Part shown: one piece after another, positions 8,089 to 15,525 of the stretch | How positions within the stretch are numbered: position 1 is the first letter of the stretch | Layout: each line of letters opens with the position of its first letter | From: CAZYTX01 sp964650485 | Lineage (GTDB): Bacteria > RBG-13-61-14 > DATKZS01 | Length of the DNA: 49,473 bases | NCBI GenBank assembly: GCA_964650485.1 | Contig: CAZYTX010000027.1 | Location: 1 to 49,473 of the forward strand | Direction: 5' to 3' | The notes under the pieces: generated by a model | Seen by the model: only the letters and a program-made list of their open reading frames with translations | Databases searched by the model: none | What the model was told of the DNA's origin: nothing | Position numbers and translations under genes: made by a program

Positions 8089-8498
8089 TGAAAGTAAAAT
8101 CGAAAAGAATTATAACGCCGGCCATTGCCGCGGCCGTGATCGTCACGCTCAAGCTCGCGGCCGGATGCGGGTCGGAAGGCGGCGGTGACGGGGACGAGGT
8201 CCCAAGCTATACCTGCCTCGACATGTGCGACAAGCTGGTCAACCAGTGCGGGCTTGAGACCAGCGTCGAGTCCTGCGCCTATGAGTGCCGGCAGAAGCCG
8301 TACTCCCAGGAGCAGATTGACTGCGTCATGGAAAAGCCCTGCTCCCAGGTGATATGCTGCTTGAACGAATGCGGCGACGGTCTGTGCCTCGAGGTCTGCG
8401 ACGAGACCGACCAGTCCTGCCCCGAGGACTGCTTCTGCGGAGACGGATTGTGCGAGTCATGGGAGGACGCTGCAACCTGCCCGGATGATTGCTATTAG
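8088..8498 (+). CDS. Cys-rich lipoprotein with two CGDGxC repeats
   Basis: 136-residue predicted lipoprotein. Lys/Arg-rich n-region, hydrophobic segment and LAAGC lipobox place the modified Cys near residue 27. The mature part has about 20 Cys residues. Near the C-terminus are two copies of a motif with the pattern CGDGLC...CPxDC (about residues 101-121 and 117-135), a repeat type common in secreted proteins of Myxococcota and Desulfobacterota and probably disulfide-bonded. Its ATG overlaps the stop of the DUF4276 gene by one base (TAATG), but the composition changes from AT-rich to GC-rich within the first ten codons. It may therefore be a resident gene next to which the ATPase module inserted. 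No function can be assigned. Confidence 0.7.
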   Translation: MKVKSKRIITPAIAAAVIVTLKLAAGCGSEGGGDGDEVPSYTCLDMCDKLVNQCGLETSVESCAYECRQKPYSQEQIDCVMEKPCSQVICCLNECGDGLCLEVCDETDQSCPEDCFCGDGLCESWEDAATCPDDCY

Positions 8499-8736
8499 TG
8501 CGCAGGCTCTTTTAAAAATCCGAGTAAATCAGCGGGGCTTTTACAAGATGGCCGGCTTTGCCATAGGCATCGTGGCGGGAATTGCGGTGGCCGGAAAGGT
8601 GTTCGACGCGACCGGGAGCTACGAGCTGCTGCTGATCGCATGCGCCGGGACATCTTTTGCGTCCGCGCTGCTGGCGTCGTTCGTAAGACCCGGAAGGTAC
8701 GTCCGCCTCTACGAGTCCGAGCAGGCCGCGGTCTGA
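8485..8736 (+). pseudogene. C-terminal remnant of an MFS transporter
   Basis: An 83-codon frame overlapping the previous gene's end. From about codon 22 it reads like the last two membrane helices of a major facilitator transporter: GFAIGIVAGIAVAGKVFDATGSYELLL, then a second hydrophobic helix and a short basic cytoplasmic tail with Arg-Pro-Gly. The first ten helices are absent. The preceding codons (MIAISAQALLK) show no MFS character. Most likely the tail end of a deleted transporter gene; expression as a two-helix membrane protein cannot be excluded. Confidence 0.55.
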
Positions 8737-8860
8737 TCCTTGCGCAAGGGGCGGTCCATCACAAAGCCGTGTGCGCTGCCTGCTGATGGTCCATGCACTC
8801 ATTATGGCGAAAAGGGCGTCCGTGATACTTGTATACCTTGCCGGCTCTTTAAAAAGGCCA

Positions 8861-9628
8861 ATGAAGATCATGAGCTATAACGTGCGCGTGTACGAGATAA
8901 CCGACGGTCCCGACTTCTGGGATTACAGGAAGGACCGGGTGGCGGAGGTGATTAAAGAATACCTTCCATGCCTGGCCGGGCTGCAGGAGGTGTTCACCGT
9001 GCAGGCCATGGACCTTGAAGAGCGGCTTCCCGGCTATGCCTGGTTCGGGCCGGGCAGGGAGGACGGCAAAGGGGTGGGAGAGCGCTGTCCCCTGTTCTTC
9101 AGGGAAGACCGGCTGGAGCGTATCGAAGATTCCGCGTTCTGGCTGTCCGAGACTCCCGGGCTCCCGGGCTCGCGCTCCTGGGGGACCGCCTTTCCAAGGG
9201 TGGTCACCTGGGCAAGGTTCAGGCATAAAGAAGAGGGCAAGGAGTTTTATCTTTTCAACACCCACTTCGACCACATGAGCGCCGAGGCCAGGAAAAACAG
9301 CGCCGCTCTTTTACTGGACAAGGCCATAGCGATTGCAGAGCACAAGCCGGCGGTAGTTACGGTGGACCTGAACACCGGGGAGCAATCGGGGCCTTACCGG
9401 GTTCTCGCTTCCGGTCTTCGGGACGCGGGCAAGATCGCCGGGGCCAAAGGGCCGCGCAACACCTTCTGGACCTTTGTTCCCGGGGTCGCGCCCCTGGCGC
9501 GGATAGACTATATCTTTGTGAATGACCTGGTCAGGGTAGTGGAGTTCCGGGCCATTGAAGACGCCTATGACAACGACCGCAGGCCCTCGGACCACTTGCC
9601 CCTGCTGGCGGAGGTTGAGCTTTTATAG
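8861..9628 (+). CDS. Endonuclease/exonuclease/phosphatase (EEP) family protein, cytosolic copy
   Basis: EEP-fold metal-dependent phosphohydrolase (DNase I-like superfamily), 255 residues. Landmarks are MSYNVR at the start, the metal-binding Glu in LAGLQE, the catalytic His in NTHFDH, and the C-terminal SDHLP. The usual GDFN motif reads VDLN here, keeping the Asp and Asn. The start at 8861 gives a clean domain; a longer frame to 8771 adds 30 hydrophobic-basic residues that might be a decayed signal peptide. The next gene encodes a clear paralogue (very similar along its whole length), so the pair arose by tandem duplication. Substrate unknown: DNA, phospholipid and phosphodiester-sugar activities all occur in this superfamily. 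Confidence 0.85.
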   Translation: MKIMSYNVRVYEITDGPDFWDYRKDRVAEVIKEYLPCLAGLQEVFTVQAMDLEERLPGYAWFGPGREDGKGVGERCPLFFREDRLERIEDSAFWLSETPGLPGSRSWGTAFPRVVTWARFRHKEEGKEFYLFNTHFDHMSAEARKNSAALLLDKAIAIAEHKPAVVTVDLNTGEQSGPYRVLASGLRDAGKIAGAKGPRNTFWTFVPGVAPLARIDYIFVNDLVRVVEFRAIEDAYDNDRRPSDHLPLLAEVELL

Positions 9629-9655
9629 GTGTTTATTTTAGGAGGGGGTGAACAA

Positions 9656-10549
9656 ATGAGGGGTTTGACAAGCAAAGCAGGCAAGCTTCTGATCACGGCC
9701 GCATTGCTCTTATGCCTCTTTCTTTACGGCGGCCCGGCCATGGGTGGAAAAGGGGCTTCGGAAAGCAGTGCCGGGTCTTTGAGGGTGATGTCGTTCAACA
9801 TCCGCACCATGAGCGGGATAACCGACGGCATTGACTACTGGACCTTCCGCAAAGACCGGGTCGCCGAGCTTATCAAAAAGCACCGGCCGGACCTTGCCGG
9901 CCTGCAGGAAGCCTTCTTGAGACAGGCCAAGGACCTTTCGAATAGGCTGCCCGGTTACGGGTGGTTCGGAGAGCACAGGGGAAAGTGGACGGGCGAGCGG
10001 TGCCCGGTATTTTATCGCAAGGATCGGCTCGAGCTCGTGGATCACCGCACCTTCTGGCTTTCACAGACCCCCGATGTCAAGGGGTCCAAGTCCTGGGACT
10101 CGGCCTTCCCCAGGGTCGTCACCTGGGGGAAGTTCAGGGACAGGCAGACCGGTAAGACTATCTTCCTCTTCAACACGCACTTCGACCACATGGGCATCAT
10201 CGCCCGGAAAAAGAGCGCCCGCATCCTGGTGCGCAGGGTGAAAGAGATCGCGGGGGACAAGCCCGCGGTGGTGACCGGCGACTTCAACTTGACCGATGAT
10301 ACAAAACCTTATAAGACCCTGACCGCGACGCTCCGCGACGCGAGGCGCGCGAGCAAGAGCGGTCCCAAGGGCCCTTGGGGCACGAGCAGGTCGTTCATCC
10401 CGGGCTCCAGGCCCGGCAGGCGCATTGACTACGTGTTCGTGAACGAAAAGGTGGGGGTGCTTTCCTACGCCGTGCTGGACGACACCTACGGCAGGGGCCG
10501 GCGTCCTTCCGACCACATGCCGGTGCTGGCCAGCATCGAGATTGAATGA
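9656..10549 (+). CDS. Secreted EEP family phosphohydrolase, tandem paralogue
   Basis: Exported paralogue of the preceding protein, 297 residues. A signal peptide is evident (Lys-rich start, hydrophobic LLITAALLLCLFLYGG). The EEP domain starts at MSFNIR near residue 44 and retains LAGLQE, NTHFDH, the full GDFN motif and SDHMP, so it looks catalytically intact. The ATG at 9656 is chosen because AGGAGGGGGTGA lies directly upstream; the GTG at 9629 lacks a site. It follows the first copy by 27 bases, suggesting co-transcription. Having one copy with and one without a secretion signal implies that the same type of reaction is wanted on both sides of the membrane. Confidence 0.87.
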   Translation: MRGLTSKAGKLLITAALLLCLFLYGGPAMGGKGASESSAGSLRVMSFNIRTMSGITDGIDYWTFRKDRVAELIKKHRPDLAGLQEAFLRQAKDLSNRLPGYGWFGEHRGKWTGERCPVFYRKDRLELVDHRTFWLSQTPDVKGSKSWDSAFPRVVTWGKFRDRQTGKTIFLFNTHFDHMGIIARKKSARILVRRVKEIAGDKPAVVTGDFNLTDDTKPYKTLTATLRDARRASKSGPKGPWGTSRSFIPGSRPGRRIDYVFVNEKVGVLSYAVLDDTYGRGRRPSDHMPVLASIEIE

Positions 10550-10586
10550 AATCAACCCACCGCATCATCCCTCCAAACCAACTGCT

Positions 10587-10614
10587 CTTTCCCGGAAAAT
10601 CTTTCCCGGAAAAT
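10587..10614. repeat. Perfect 14-base tandem duplication
   Basis: Two adjacent copies of CTTTCCCGGAAAAT (10587-10600 and 10601-10614) lie in the gap before the glycosyltransferase-cupin gene. The unit contains the palindrome TTTCCCGGAAA, so it could be a paired operator, or simply slippage. Confidence 0.6.
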
Positions 10615-10670
10615 CTTTGCTTTTTTACAGGCGCCTATTTATACTTGGATACCAGGCAGGGGAACAGACA

Positions 10671-11591
10671 ATGAGAATAGCCATGCTGGCGCCCATAACC
10701 AGGAGGATACCGCCCCGGCCCTACGGTCCGGAGGAGCAACTGATCTCCGACCTTTGCGAGGGCCTGCTCGAGCGGGGCCACCAGGTGATGCTCTTTGCCA
10801 CCGGTGACTCGCTCACCCGGGCGGAGCTCGTGGCGGTGTGTCCCAGGCCGCTCTCGGAATGGGACCAGGAGCCCTGGCCCGACCCGCGCTGGTGGGAGGA
10901 GCTGCACATAGGCGAGTGCATGCTTCAGGCCAGGAGGGGCTGCTTCGACCTGGTGCACAACCACATGCACGTGAAGGCCCTGCCCTACGCGGCCATGCTG
11001 CCGGCGCCCGTTCTCACCAGCCTGCACGGCGCGGCCCGTGACGAGCAGATACACCACCTGCTGCAGCGATACGGCGAGTATCCGTTCGTGGCCATGGACC
11101 ATGCCGAGAAGCGGCTCTTTCCGGATATAAACTACGTGGGCGCCATCCCCTTGCCGGACCCGGAGGAGAAAGGGTCCATACAAAGGATGGTGGAATCGCA
11201 CCTGGAGATCTACGAGCACCTGGTCTCGGGGGGGCTTGCCTCACCGGTGTCCGAGCTCAGGCGCATCACCCCCTGGGGCAGTTGGGAGGTGCTCCGGGAC
11301 GAGCCCGGCTTCAAGGTCAAAAGGATAAAGCTCGAGCCCGGCCACAGGCTGAGCTACCAGAGGCACAAGAATAGGAGGGAGCACTGGACCGTGGTGGCCG
11401 GCAAGGCCCTGGTGGTCCTGGACGGTGAAGAGATCGAGCTCTTGCCCGGCCAGTCCGTGGACATACCAGAAGAGTCCGCGCACAGGATAGGGAACCCGGG
11501 CCACGAGCCCATGGTATTCATCGAGGTGCAGACGGGGACATACTTCGGCGAGGACGACATCGAGCGGCTGGAAGACGACTACGGAAGGTGA
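10671..11591 (+). CDS. Chimera of GT4 glycosyltransferase N-domain and mannose-6-phosphate isomerase-type cupin
   Basis: 306-residue protein. Residues 1-165 match the N-terminal acceptor domain of a family 4 glycosyltransferase (MRIAMLAPI, YGPEEQLISDLCEGLLERGHQVMLFATGDS, FDLVHNHMH, PVLTSLHG). The donor-nucleotide-binding Rossmann domain that should follow is missing: the text jumps from PDINYVGAIPL to a helix MVESHLEIYEHL that resembles the extreme C-terminus of such enzymes. Residues about 195-306 are a complete type II mannose-6-phosphate isomerase cupin (GSWEVL, LEPGHRLSYQRHKNRREHW, SVDIPEESAHRIGNPG). The start at 10671 fits the domain start and follows AGGGGA. Glycosyl transfer is unlikely without the second domain; the isomerase half may work. 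Confidence 0.8.
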   Translation: MRIAMLAPITRRIPPRPYGPEEQLISDLCEGLLERGHQVMLFATGDSLTRAELVAVCPRPLSEWDQEPWPDPRWWEELHIGECMLQARRGCFDLVHNHMHVKALPYAAMLPAPVLTSLHGAARDEQIHHLLQRYGEYPFVAMDHAEKRLFPDINYVGAIPLPDPEEKGSIQRMVESHLEIYEHLVSGGLASPVSELRRITPWGSWEVLRDEPGFKVKRIKLEPGHRLSYQRHKNRREHWTVVAGKALVVLDGEEIELLPGQSVDIPEESAHRIGNPGHEPMVFIEVQTGTYFGEDDIERLEDDYGR

Positions 11592-11593
11592 GG

Positions 11594-12409
11594 ATGTCGG
11601 CAAAGAAGAAAAGAGACAAGGGCCGGGAGGACGCGCCGGAAGCCGCTCGTGAGCGGGAGAGGGGAGAGGAGCGCGAAGACGGGGAGGACACGGATCAGGA
11701 GAGCGAAGAGTATTACTCCGAAGATGATGACGAAGAAGAGTATGGACGGGAGGGTGAAGGAGATGAGGAGTATCCGCGCAGGACAGGGCACACAAGTGAA
11801 TGGTCCGGGTCCTCGCCTGCAAAGGACTCCGAGCTGGTGGATGACTTCCTCCGCGGCAGCGAGCAGGCCTTCAACCGGCTGGTGAACAAGTACCAGAACA
11901 AGGTGCACAACCTCTGCTTCCGCATCATGGGCGACCGGCACGAGGCCCAGGACATGGCCCAGGAAGTGTTCATGACCATGCACAAGTCGCTCAGGTACTT
12001 CCGGGGCGACTCGCTGCTTTCCACATGGGTCTACAGGATAACCGTGAACCACTGCAAGAACAGGATCAAGTTCCTGGGAAGACGCCGCTACTACCGCTCC
12101 GTGTCCATTGACCAGCCGCTGGAGCTGGACGAAGGGGAGGCCTATTTCGAGCCCGAGGACAGCTCTCCCACGCCCGAGGACATCATGGAGAGCAGGCAGC
12201 TCCAGGAACTGGTGCAAAAAGCCATAAGCACACTTGACCCGGACCACAGGCTGGCGGTGGTGCTCCGCGACATCGAGCACCTCTCATACGAAGAGATTGC
12301 AGAGGCACTGAACATAAAGGTGGGAACCGTAAAGTCCAGGATACACAGGGCCAGGGCCGAGCTGAAAGACAAGCTGGAGAGGATCATAAAGGAGGAACAG
12401 ACCCCGTAA
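11594..12409 (+). CDS. ECF-type sigma-70 family RNA polymerase sigma factor
   Basis: Group 4 sigma factor of 271 residues. Region 2 spans about residues 80-150 (GSEQAFNRLVNKYQNKVHNLCFRIMGDRHEAQDMAQEVFM, then the DNA-melting part ending STWVYRITVNHCKNR). Region 4 (about 195-255) contains DHRLAVVLRDIEHLSYEEIAEALNIKVGTVKSRIHRAR, a standard helix-turn-helix. The first 70 residues are a highly charged Glu/Asp/Arg-rich extension not typical of the family. The GTG at 11588, inside the previous gene's stop, is an alternative start six bases earlier. An anti-sigma gene follows 161 bases downstream, as is usual. Target promoters are unknown; the pair resembles envelope-stress type sigma/anti-sigma modules. 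Confidence 0.9.
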   Translation: MSAKKKRDKGREDAPEAARERERGEEREDGEDTDQESEEYYSEDDDEEEYGREGEGDEEYPRRTGHTSEWSGSSPAKDSELVDDFLRGSEQAFNRLVNKYQNKVHNLCFRIMGDRHEAQDMAQEVFMTMHKSLRYFRGDSLLSTWVYRITVNHCKNRIKFLGRRRYYRSVSIDQPLELDEGEAYFEPEDSSPTPEDIMESRQLQELVQKAISTLDPDHRLAVVLRDIEHLSYEEIAEALNIKVGTVKSRIHRARAELKDKLERIIKEEQTP

Positions 12410-12570
12410 TCCGGTCGAGGCTTGTTTTGCAAATTATTGATATTTAACATTAAACGTGTTCAGAGGCCGGCGGCGGGGACATGAAATATAAAAAAGATAA
12501 AAGCCGTAAAAGGAACATTTAAAAACCAAAGGGTGTCATTTAAGACAAGAAACAGAGATAGAGGTGGGCG

Positions 12571-13332
12571 ATGGGATGTGAGAGCGACCGGGAAAGATTA
12601 TCAGAGTACCTGGACAAGCGTCTCCCTGACAAGGAGATGCAAAGCGTGTCCGAGCACCTTAAAAACTGCACCCAATGCCAACAGGAGTTAGAGTCCCTCG
12701 CCTTTGTCTCAAATGCCCTGAACTCACTGCCGGAAGAAGCGGCCCCCCCTGACTTCCTGTTCTCCCTGCGAAAGAGGATCGAAAACGAGGACCGCTCGTG
12801 GTTTGCAAAGACCGCCTCAAGTCTCAACCGCGCGCTGGAAGCAATGCCCTTGCGGCCCCTCACCGCGGTTGCAGCCGTTGCCCTTCTGGTGGTGGTCTTC
12901 CTGTCCTTCACAGACAGGATAGAAAAGCCCAGCGCAGAGTCAATGGTGAGCATAAGCGAGAGCGGGCTCCCCGTCACCCTGGAGAGCTCGACCAACCCGG
13001 TGCCGGTGGAGTTCGCCAGCACCAACCCCTCCTCGTCCGCTCCCGAGGTGTACATAGATACACCCACCGAGTTCCTGACCGCAATAGTAAAAAGCGACCC
13101 GCGCCTTAGAAGCCACCAAGTGCTCCCCCATCCCAAAGGCATCGGGGTGCTGGTGCACACGCCGGCTTTCCTCTACGAGGTGGCCATGGACCCCGCGGAG
13201 TTCCCCGTGATCCAGGCCCATATCGAGCACCAGGGCGGAAAGGTCCCCAAAAGCCTCAAACAGGCCAGGGCAATCTACCCCATCTACATAAGGGCCTTGC
13301 CCTCACCCACCAGGCCGCTGCAAAACAAATAG
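12571..13332 (+). CDS. Anti-sigma factor with ZAS zinc finger and one membrane helix
   Basis: 253-residue predicted membrane regulator. The N-terminal zinc-binding anti-sigma (ZAS/zf-HC2) domain shows HxxxCxxC at His29, Cys33 and Cys36, with Cys3 as a possible fourth ligand. One hydrophobic helix (about residues 95-112, LTAVAAVALLVVVFLSF) would anchor the protein, leaving a periplasmic part of about 140 residues rich in Ser and Pro. It lies downstream of the ECF sigma gene and most likely sequesters it at the membrane. A GAGGTGG site precedes the ATG. The gap 12410-12570 is AT-rich and could hold a separate promoter, but none is convincing. Confidence 0.88.
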   Translation: MGCESDRERLSEYLDKRLPDKEMQSVSEHLKNCTQCQQELESLAFVSNALNSLPEEAAPPDFLFSLRKRIENEDRSWFAKTASSLNRALEAMPLRPLTAVAAVALLVVVFLSFTDRIEKPSAESMVSISESGLPVTLESSTNPVPVEFASTNPSSSAPEVYIDTPTEFLTAIVKSDPRLRSHQVLPHPKGIGVLVHTPAFLYEVAMDPAEFPVIQAHIEHQGGKVPKSLKQARAIYPIYIRALPSPTRPLQNK

Positions 13333-13347
13333 CACCAAAACCTCGTA

Positions 13348-13370
13348 CTCAAACCTCACGACTCATCCCT
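13348..13370. repeat. C/T-rich direct repeat flanking hflKC, downstream copy
   Basis: Contains CTCAAACCTCA (13348-13358) and an 18-base segment (13353-13370) that recurs with two mismatches at 15382-15399 on the other side of the hflKC pair, in the same orientation. CTCAAACCTCA itself recurs at 15363-15373. Confidence 0.55.
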
Positions 13371-13396
13371 CAATCCCTCACCGTGCGCACGGGCGC

Positions 13397-14341
13397 TCAT
13401 TCTCTTATCCGGTTTATGTACTTGAAGAAATCTCCCTCCGTGGTCAGTATCAGCCAGGTGCTCTCGTCCACGATCTCGGTGAAGGTCTCCATGGTCTTCC
13501 AGAAGGAGTAGAAGTCCGGGTCCTTGTTGTATGCCTGGGCGTATATGGAGGTGGCCTCGCCGTCCCCCTCGCCTTTGATCTCCTGGGCGCGCCTCTCCGC
13601 CTCCGAACGGATGCGGCGGAGCTCCTTCTCCATGTCACCCAGTATCTTCTCGCTTTCGCCCTTTCCCTCGGAGCGGTACTTCTCCGCTATCCTCTTCCTC
13701 TCCGAGATCATGCGCTCGTACACCTTCTTTCTCACCTGGGGGATGTAGTTGATCCTCTTTATGCGGATGTCCACCAGCTCGATGCCGTACTCATCCGCCA
13801 CCTTGCGGGCCTTTTCCAGTATCTCCGCCATGATCTTGTCCCGGCCGTGTTCGATGGGCTTGGCCTCGACAAGGAACTCCTCCAGCTCCGCCATCTCCTC
13901 GGGTATGCGGAACTCGCGGTTCGAGCTCCGCACTATCTCTATCAGCCTGTACTTTGCGATGGCTACCCTGGTCTCGCCGTCCAGGATGTCGTCGAGCCTG
14001 CTCTGGGCCCCACTCTCGTTCCTAACGCGCTGGAAGAATAGCAGCGGGTCCTTGATCCTCCACCTGGCATAGGTGTCCACCCATATGTACTTCTTGTCCA
14101 GGGTAGGTATCTGGTTCTGGTCCCCGTCCCACTCCAGCCACCTCTTGTCAAAGTAGTTGGCCTTCTGGACAAAAGGCAGCTTCCAGTGCAGGCCAGGCTC
14201 GGTTATGGGGTCTCCCACCGGCCTCTGGAACTGGGTCACTATCACCTGCATGTGCATGGGCACCGTGTAAAAACCGCTGGCAAGTGCTATTATTACAACC
14301 AGCGTCGCCACCCCGGCGATGAAAAGTATAGCGCGTCTCAT
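13397..14341 (-). CDS. hflC: HflC, SPFH/band 7 protease modulator
   Basis: Membrane-anchored SPFH (band 7) protein of 314 residues. An N-terminal hydrophobic helix (about residues 5-22) is followed by the band 7 domain beginning VPMHMQVIVTQFQRPVGDPITEPGLHWKLPFVQKANYFDKR. A long charged coiled coil follows (about 200-260, with REREAE-type heptads such as RSEAERRAQEIKGEGDGEATSIYAQAYNKD). The C-terminus FFKYINR matches HflC. With HflK it forms a large cage around the FtsH protease in the inner membrane. The ATG overlaps the hflK stop in ATGA, showing translational coupling. Confidence 0.95.
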   Translation of the reverse strand: MRRAILFIAGVATLVVIIALASGFYTVPMHMQVIVTQFQRPVGDPITEPGLHWKLPFVQKANYFDKRWLEWDGDQNQIPTLDKKYIWVDTYARWRIKDPLLFFQRVRNESGAQSRLDDILDGETRVAIAKYRLIEIVRSSNREFRIPEEMAELEEFLVEAKPIEHGRDKIMAEILEKARKVADEYGIELVDIRIKRINYIPQVRKKVYERMISERKRIAEKYRSEGKGESEKILGDMEKELRRIRSEAERRAQEIKGEGDGEATSIYAQAYNKDPDFYSFWKTMETFTEIVDESTWLILTTEGDFFKYINRIRE

Positions 14342-15330
14342 TTTCCCCCTCCTTTCCCGGACAGGTCCAGGAGTCTCAGCAGCCCGGTGTCGCTTTTGTC
14401 CACGATCACCTTGCGCCCTGCCTTGGGCACTATGTCGGCCATGGTCTCGATGTATATCCTCCTGCGCGTGACCTCGGGCGCCCTCCTGTATTTATCGTAC
14501 ACGCTCGAGAACTTGTCTGCTCTTCCCTTGGCCTCGTTCACCCGCTCGATGGCGTAACCCTCGGCCTCGCTGATATTGCGCTCGGCCTCCCCCTTGGCCT
14601 TGGGCACCCTGAAGTTGTACTGCGACTTGGCCTGGTTTATGAACTTGTCCTTTTCCTGTTCGGCCTCGTTGACCTCGTTCCAGGAGGGCTGCACCGGCGG
14701 GGGCGCGTTCACGTCCTGGAGCAGCACCACCTGCACGGTGAGCCCGGTCTCGTACTGGTCGCACCTCTCCTGCAGCTTCTCCTTGGCCTCGAGGTTGATC
14801 TCCTCCTTGCCCCAGGTGATGACCTCGTCCACGCTCCGGTCCCCCACTACCTCCCGCATGGTGGCCTCGGAGATATCACCGAAGGTGTCGCGCACGTTGC
14901 GCACCATGAACAGGTACTTGAGCGGGTCGGTGATCCGGTACTGCACCACCCACTCCACGTCCGCGGAGTTGAGGTCCCCGGTCAGCATCAAAGACTCGGC
15001 CTCGTATCCCTTCTTGCGGTACTCGGAGCGGACCCCGGACTTGACCGTGCGGAAACCGAACTCCTCTTTAAGCTGCCGCTGCACCGGAACCTTGTACACG
15101 TCCTCGATGCCCAGCGGAAGCTTGAAGTGAAGACCCGGACCCACCTGCCGTACGTACCTGCCGAACCGGAGGACAATGCCCTCCTCTTCCGGCTTAATGG
15201 TGTAAAACGTCTGCCGGAACCCAACCAGCAACCCGATGCCCGCAGCAACCAGCAATACGATGACGATGAACCTGCCGGGCCGCTCGATCCTGAGCTCCTC
15301 CCAGTCAACCGTGCCTGTCGGTCTACTCAT
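14338..15330 (-). CDS. hflK: HflK, SPFH/band 7 protease modulator
   Basis: 330-residue partner of HflC. A membrane helix at about residues 22-42 (FIVIVLLVAAGIGLLVGF) is followed by the band 7 domain (YTIKPEEEGIVLRFGRYVRQVGPGLHFKLPLGIEDVYKVPVQ). The conserved VNAPPPVQPSWNEVNEAEQEKDKFINQA segment of HflK proteins is present, as is the alanine-rich coiled coil ending in IYIETM. The long Gly-rich N-terminal tail of the E. coli protein is absent, as in many deltaproteobacteria. AAAGGAGG precedes the start. It is upstream of and overlaps hflC, the standard operon order. Confidence 0.95.
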   Translation of the reverse strand: MSRPTGTVDWEELRIERPGRFIVIVLLVAAGIGLLVGFRQTFYTIKPEEEGIVLRFGRYVRQVGPGLHFKLPLGIEDVYKVPVQRQLKEEFGFRTVKSGVRSEYRKKGYEAESLMLTGDLNSADVEWVVQYRITDPLKYLFMVRNVRDTFGDISEATMREVVGDRSVDEVITWGKEEINLEAKEKLQERCDQYETGLTVQVVLLQDVNAPPPVQPSWNEVNEAEQEKDKFINQAKSQYNFRVPKAKGEAERNISEAEGYAIERVNEAKGRADKFSSVYDKYRRAPEVTRRRIYIETMADIVPKAGRKVIVDKSDTGLLRLLDLSGKGGGK

Positions 15331-15362
15331 GGACTACCTCCTTTCTTTCCAATTTCTTTCCC

Positions 15363-15399
15363 CTCAAACCTCAATCCTCACACCTCACAACCCATCCCT
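15363..15399. repeat. C/T-rich direct repeat flanking hflKC, upstream copy
   Basis: Partner of the repeat at 13348-13370. It contains CTCAAACCTCA (15363-15373) and an 18-base segment (15382-15399) with two mismatches to the other copy. The stop codon of the flavoprotein stub lies inside it, so this sequence seems to mark the break that ended that gene. Confidence 0.55.
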
Positions 15400-15475
15400 T
15401 TTCCCTGCACTTGTATGCCGCGGTGGTCGCGGAAACTCCTGTACCAATGATAACCAGGTCAAAGGTCTCAGCCAT
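15371..15475 (-). pseudogene. N-terminal stub of an FAD/NAD-dependent oxidoreductase
   Basis: A 34-codon frame with an intact start region (AGGAGG four bases before the ATG). It reads MAETFDLVIIGTGVSATTAA, a textbook FAD-binding Rossmann start (GxGxxxAxxA, as in dihydrolipoamide or mercuric reductase-type proteins). After YKCREKG the sequence enters the C/T-rich repeat and ends at a stop. No further flavoprotein sequence follows. The gene therefore lost everything but its first 30 codons, probably by a deletion ending at the repeat, while the ribosome binding site remains. Confidence 0.7.
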
Positions 15476-15525
15476 TATGCCTCCTCATTATTCAGTGCTT
15501 GAGCAAAAGTCGGCCGACCCGGATC

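Noticed and set aside
8111..8498. A third component (effector or sensor) of the ATPase/DUF4276 module in the Cys-rich lipoprotein
   Set aside because: The gene overlaps by one base but its base composition and exported Cys-rich nature fit the resident genome; no known split OLD system has such a part.
12481..12522. A 13-codon Lys-rich frame between the sigma and anti-sigma genes
   Set aside because: Unlike the peptide at 26861 it lacks a good promoter, ribosome binding site and terminator; the AT-rich gap explains the Lys codons.
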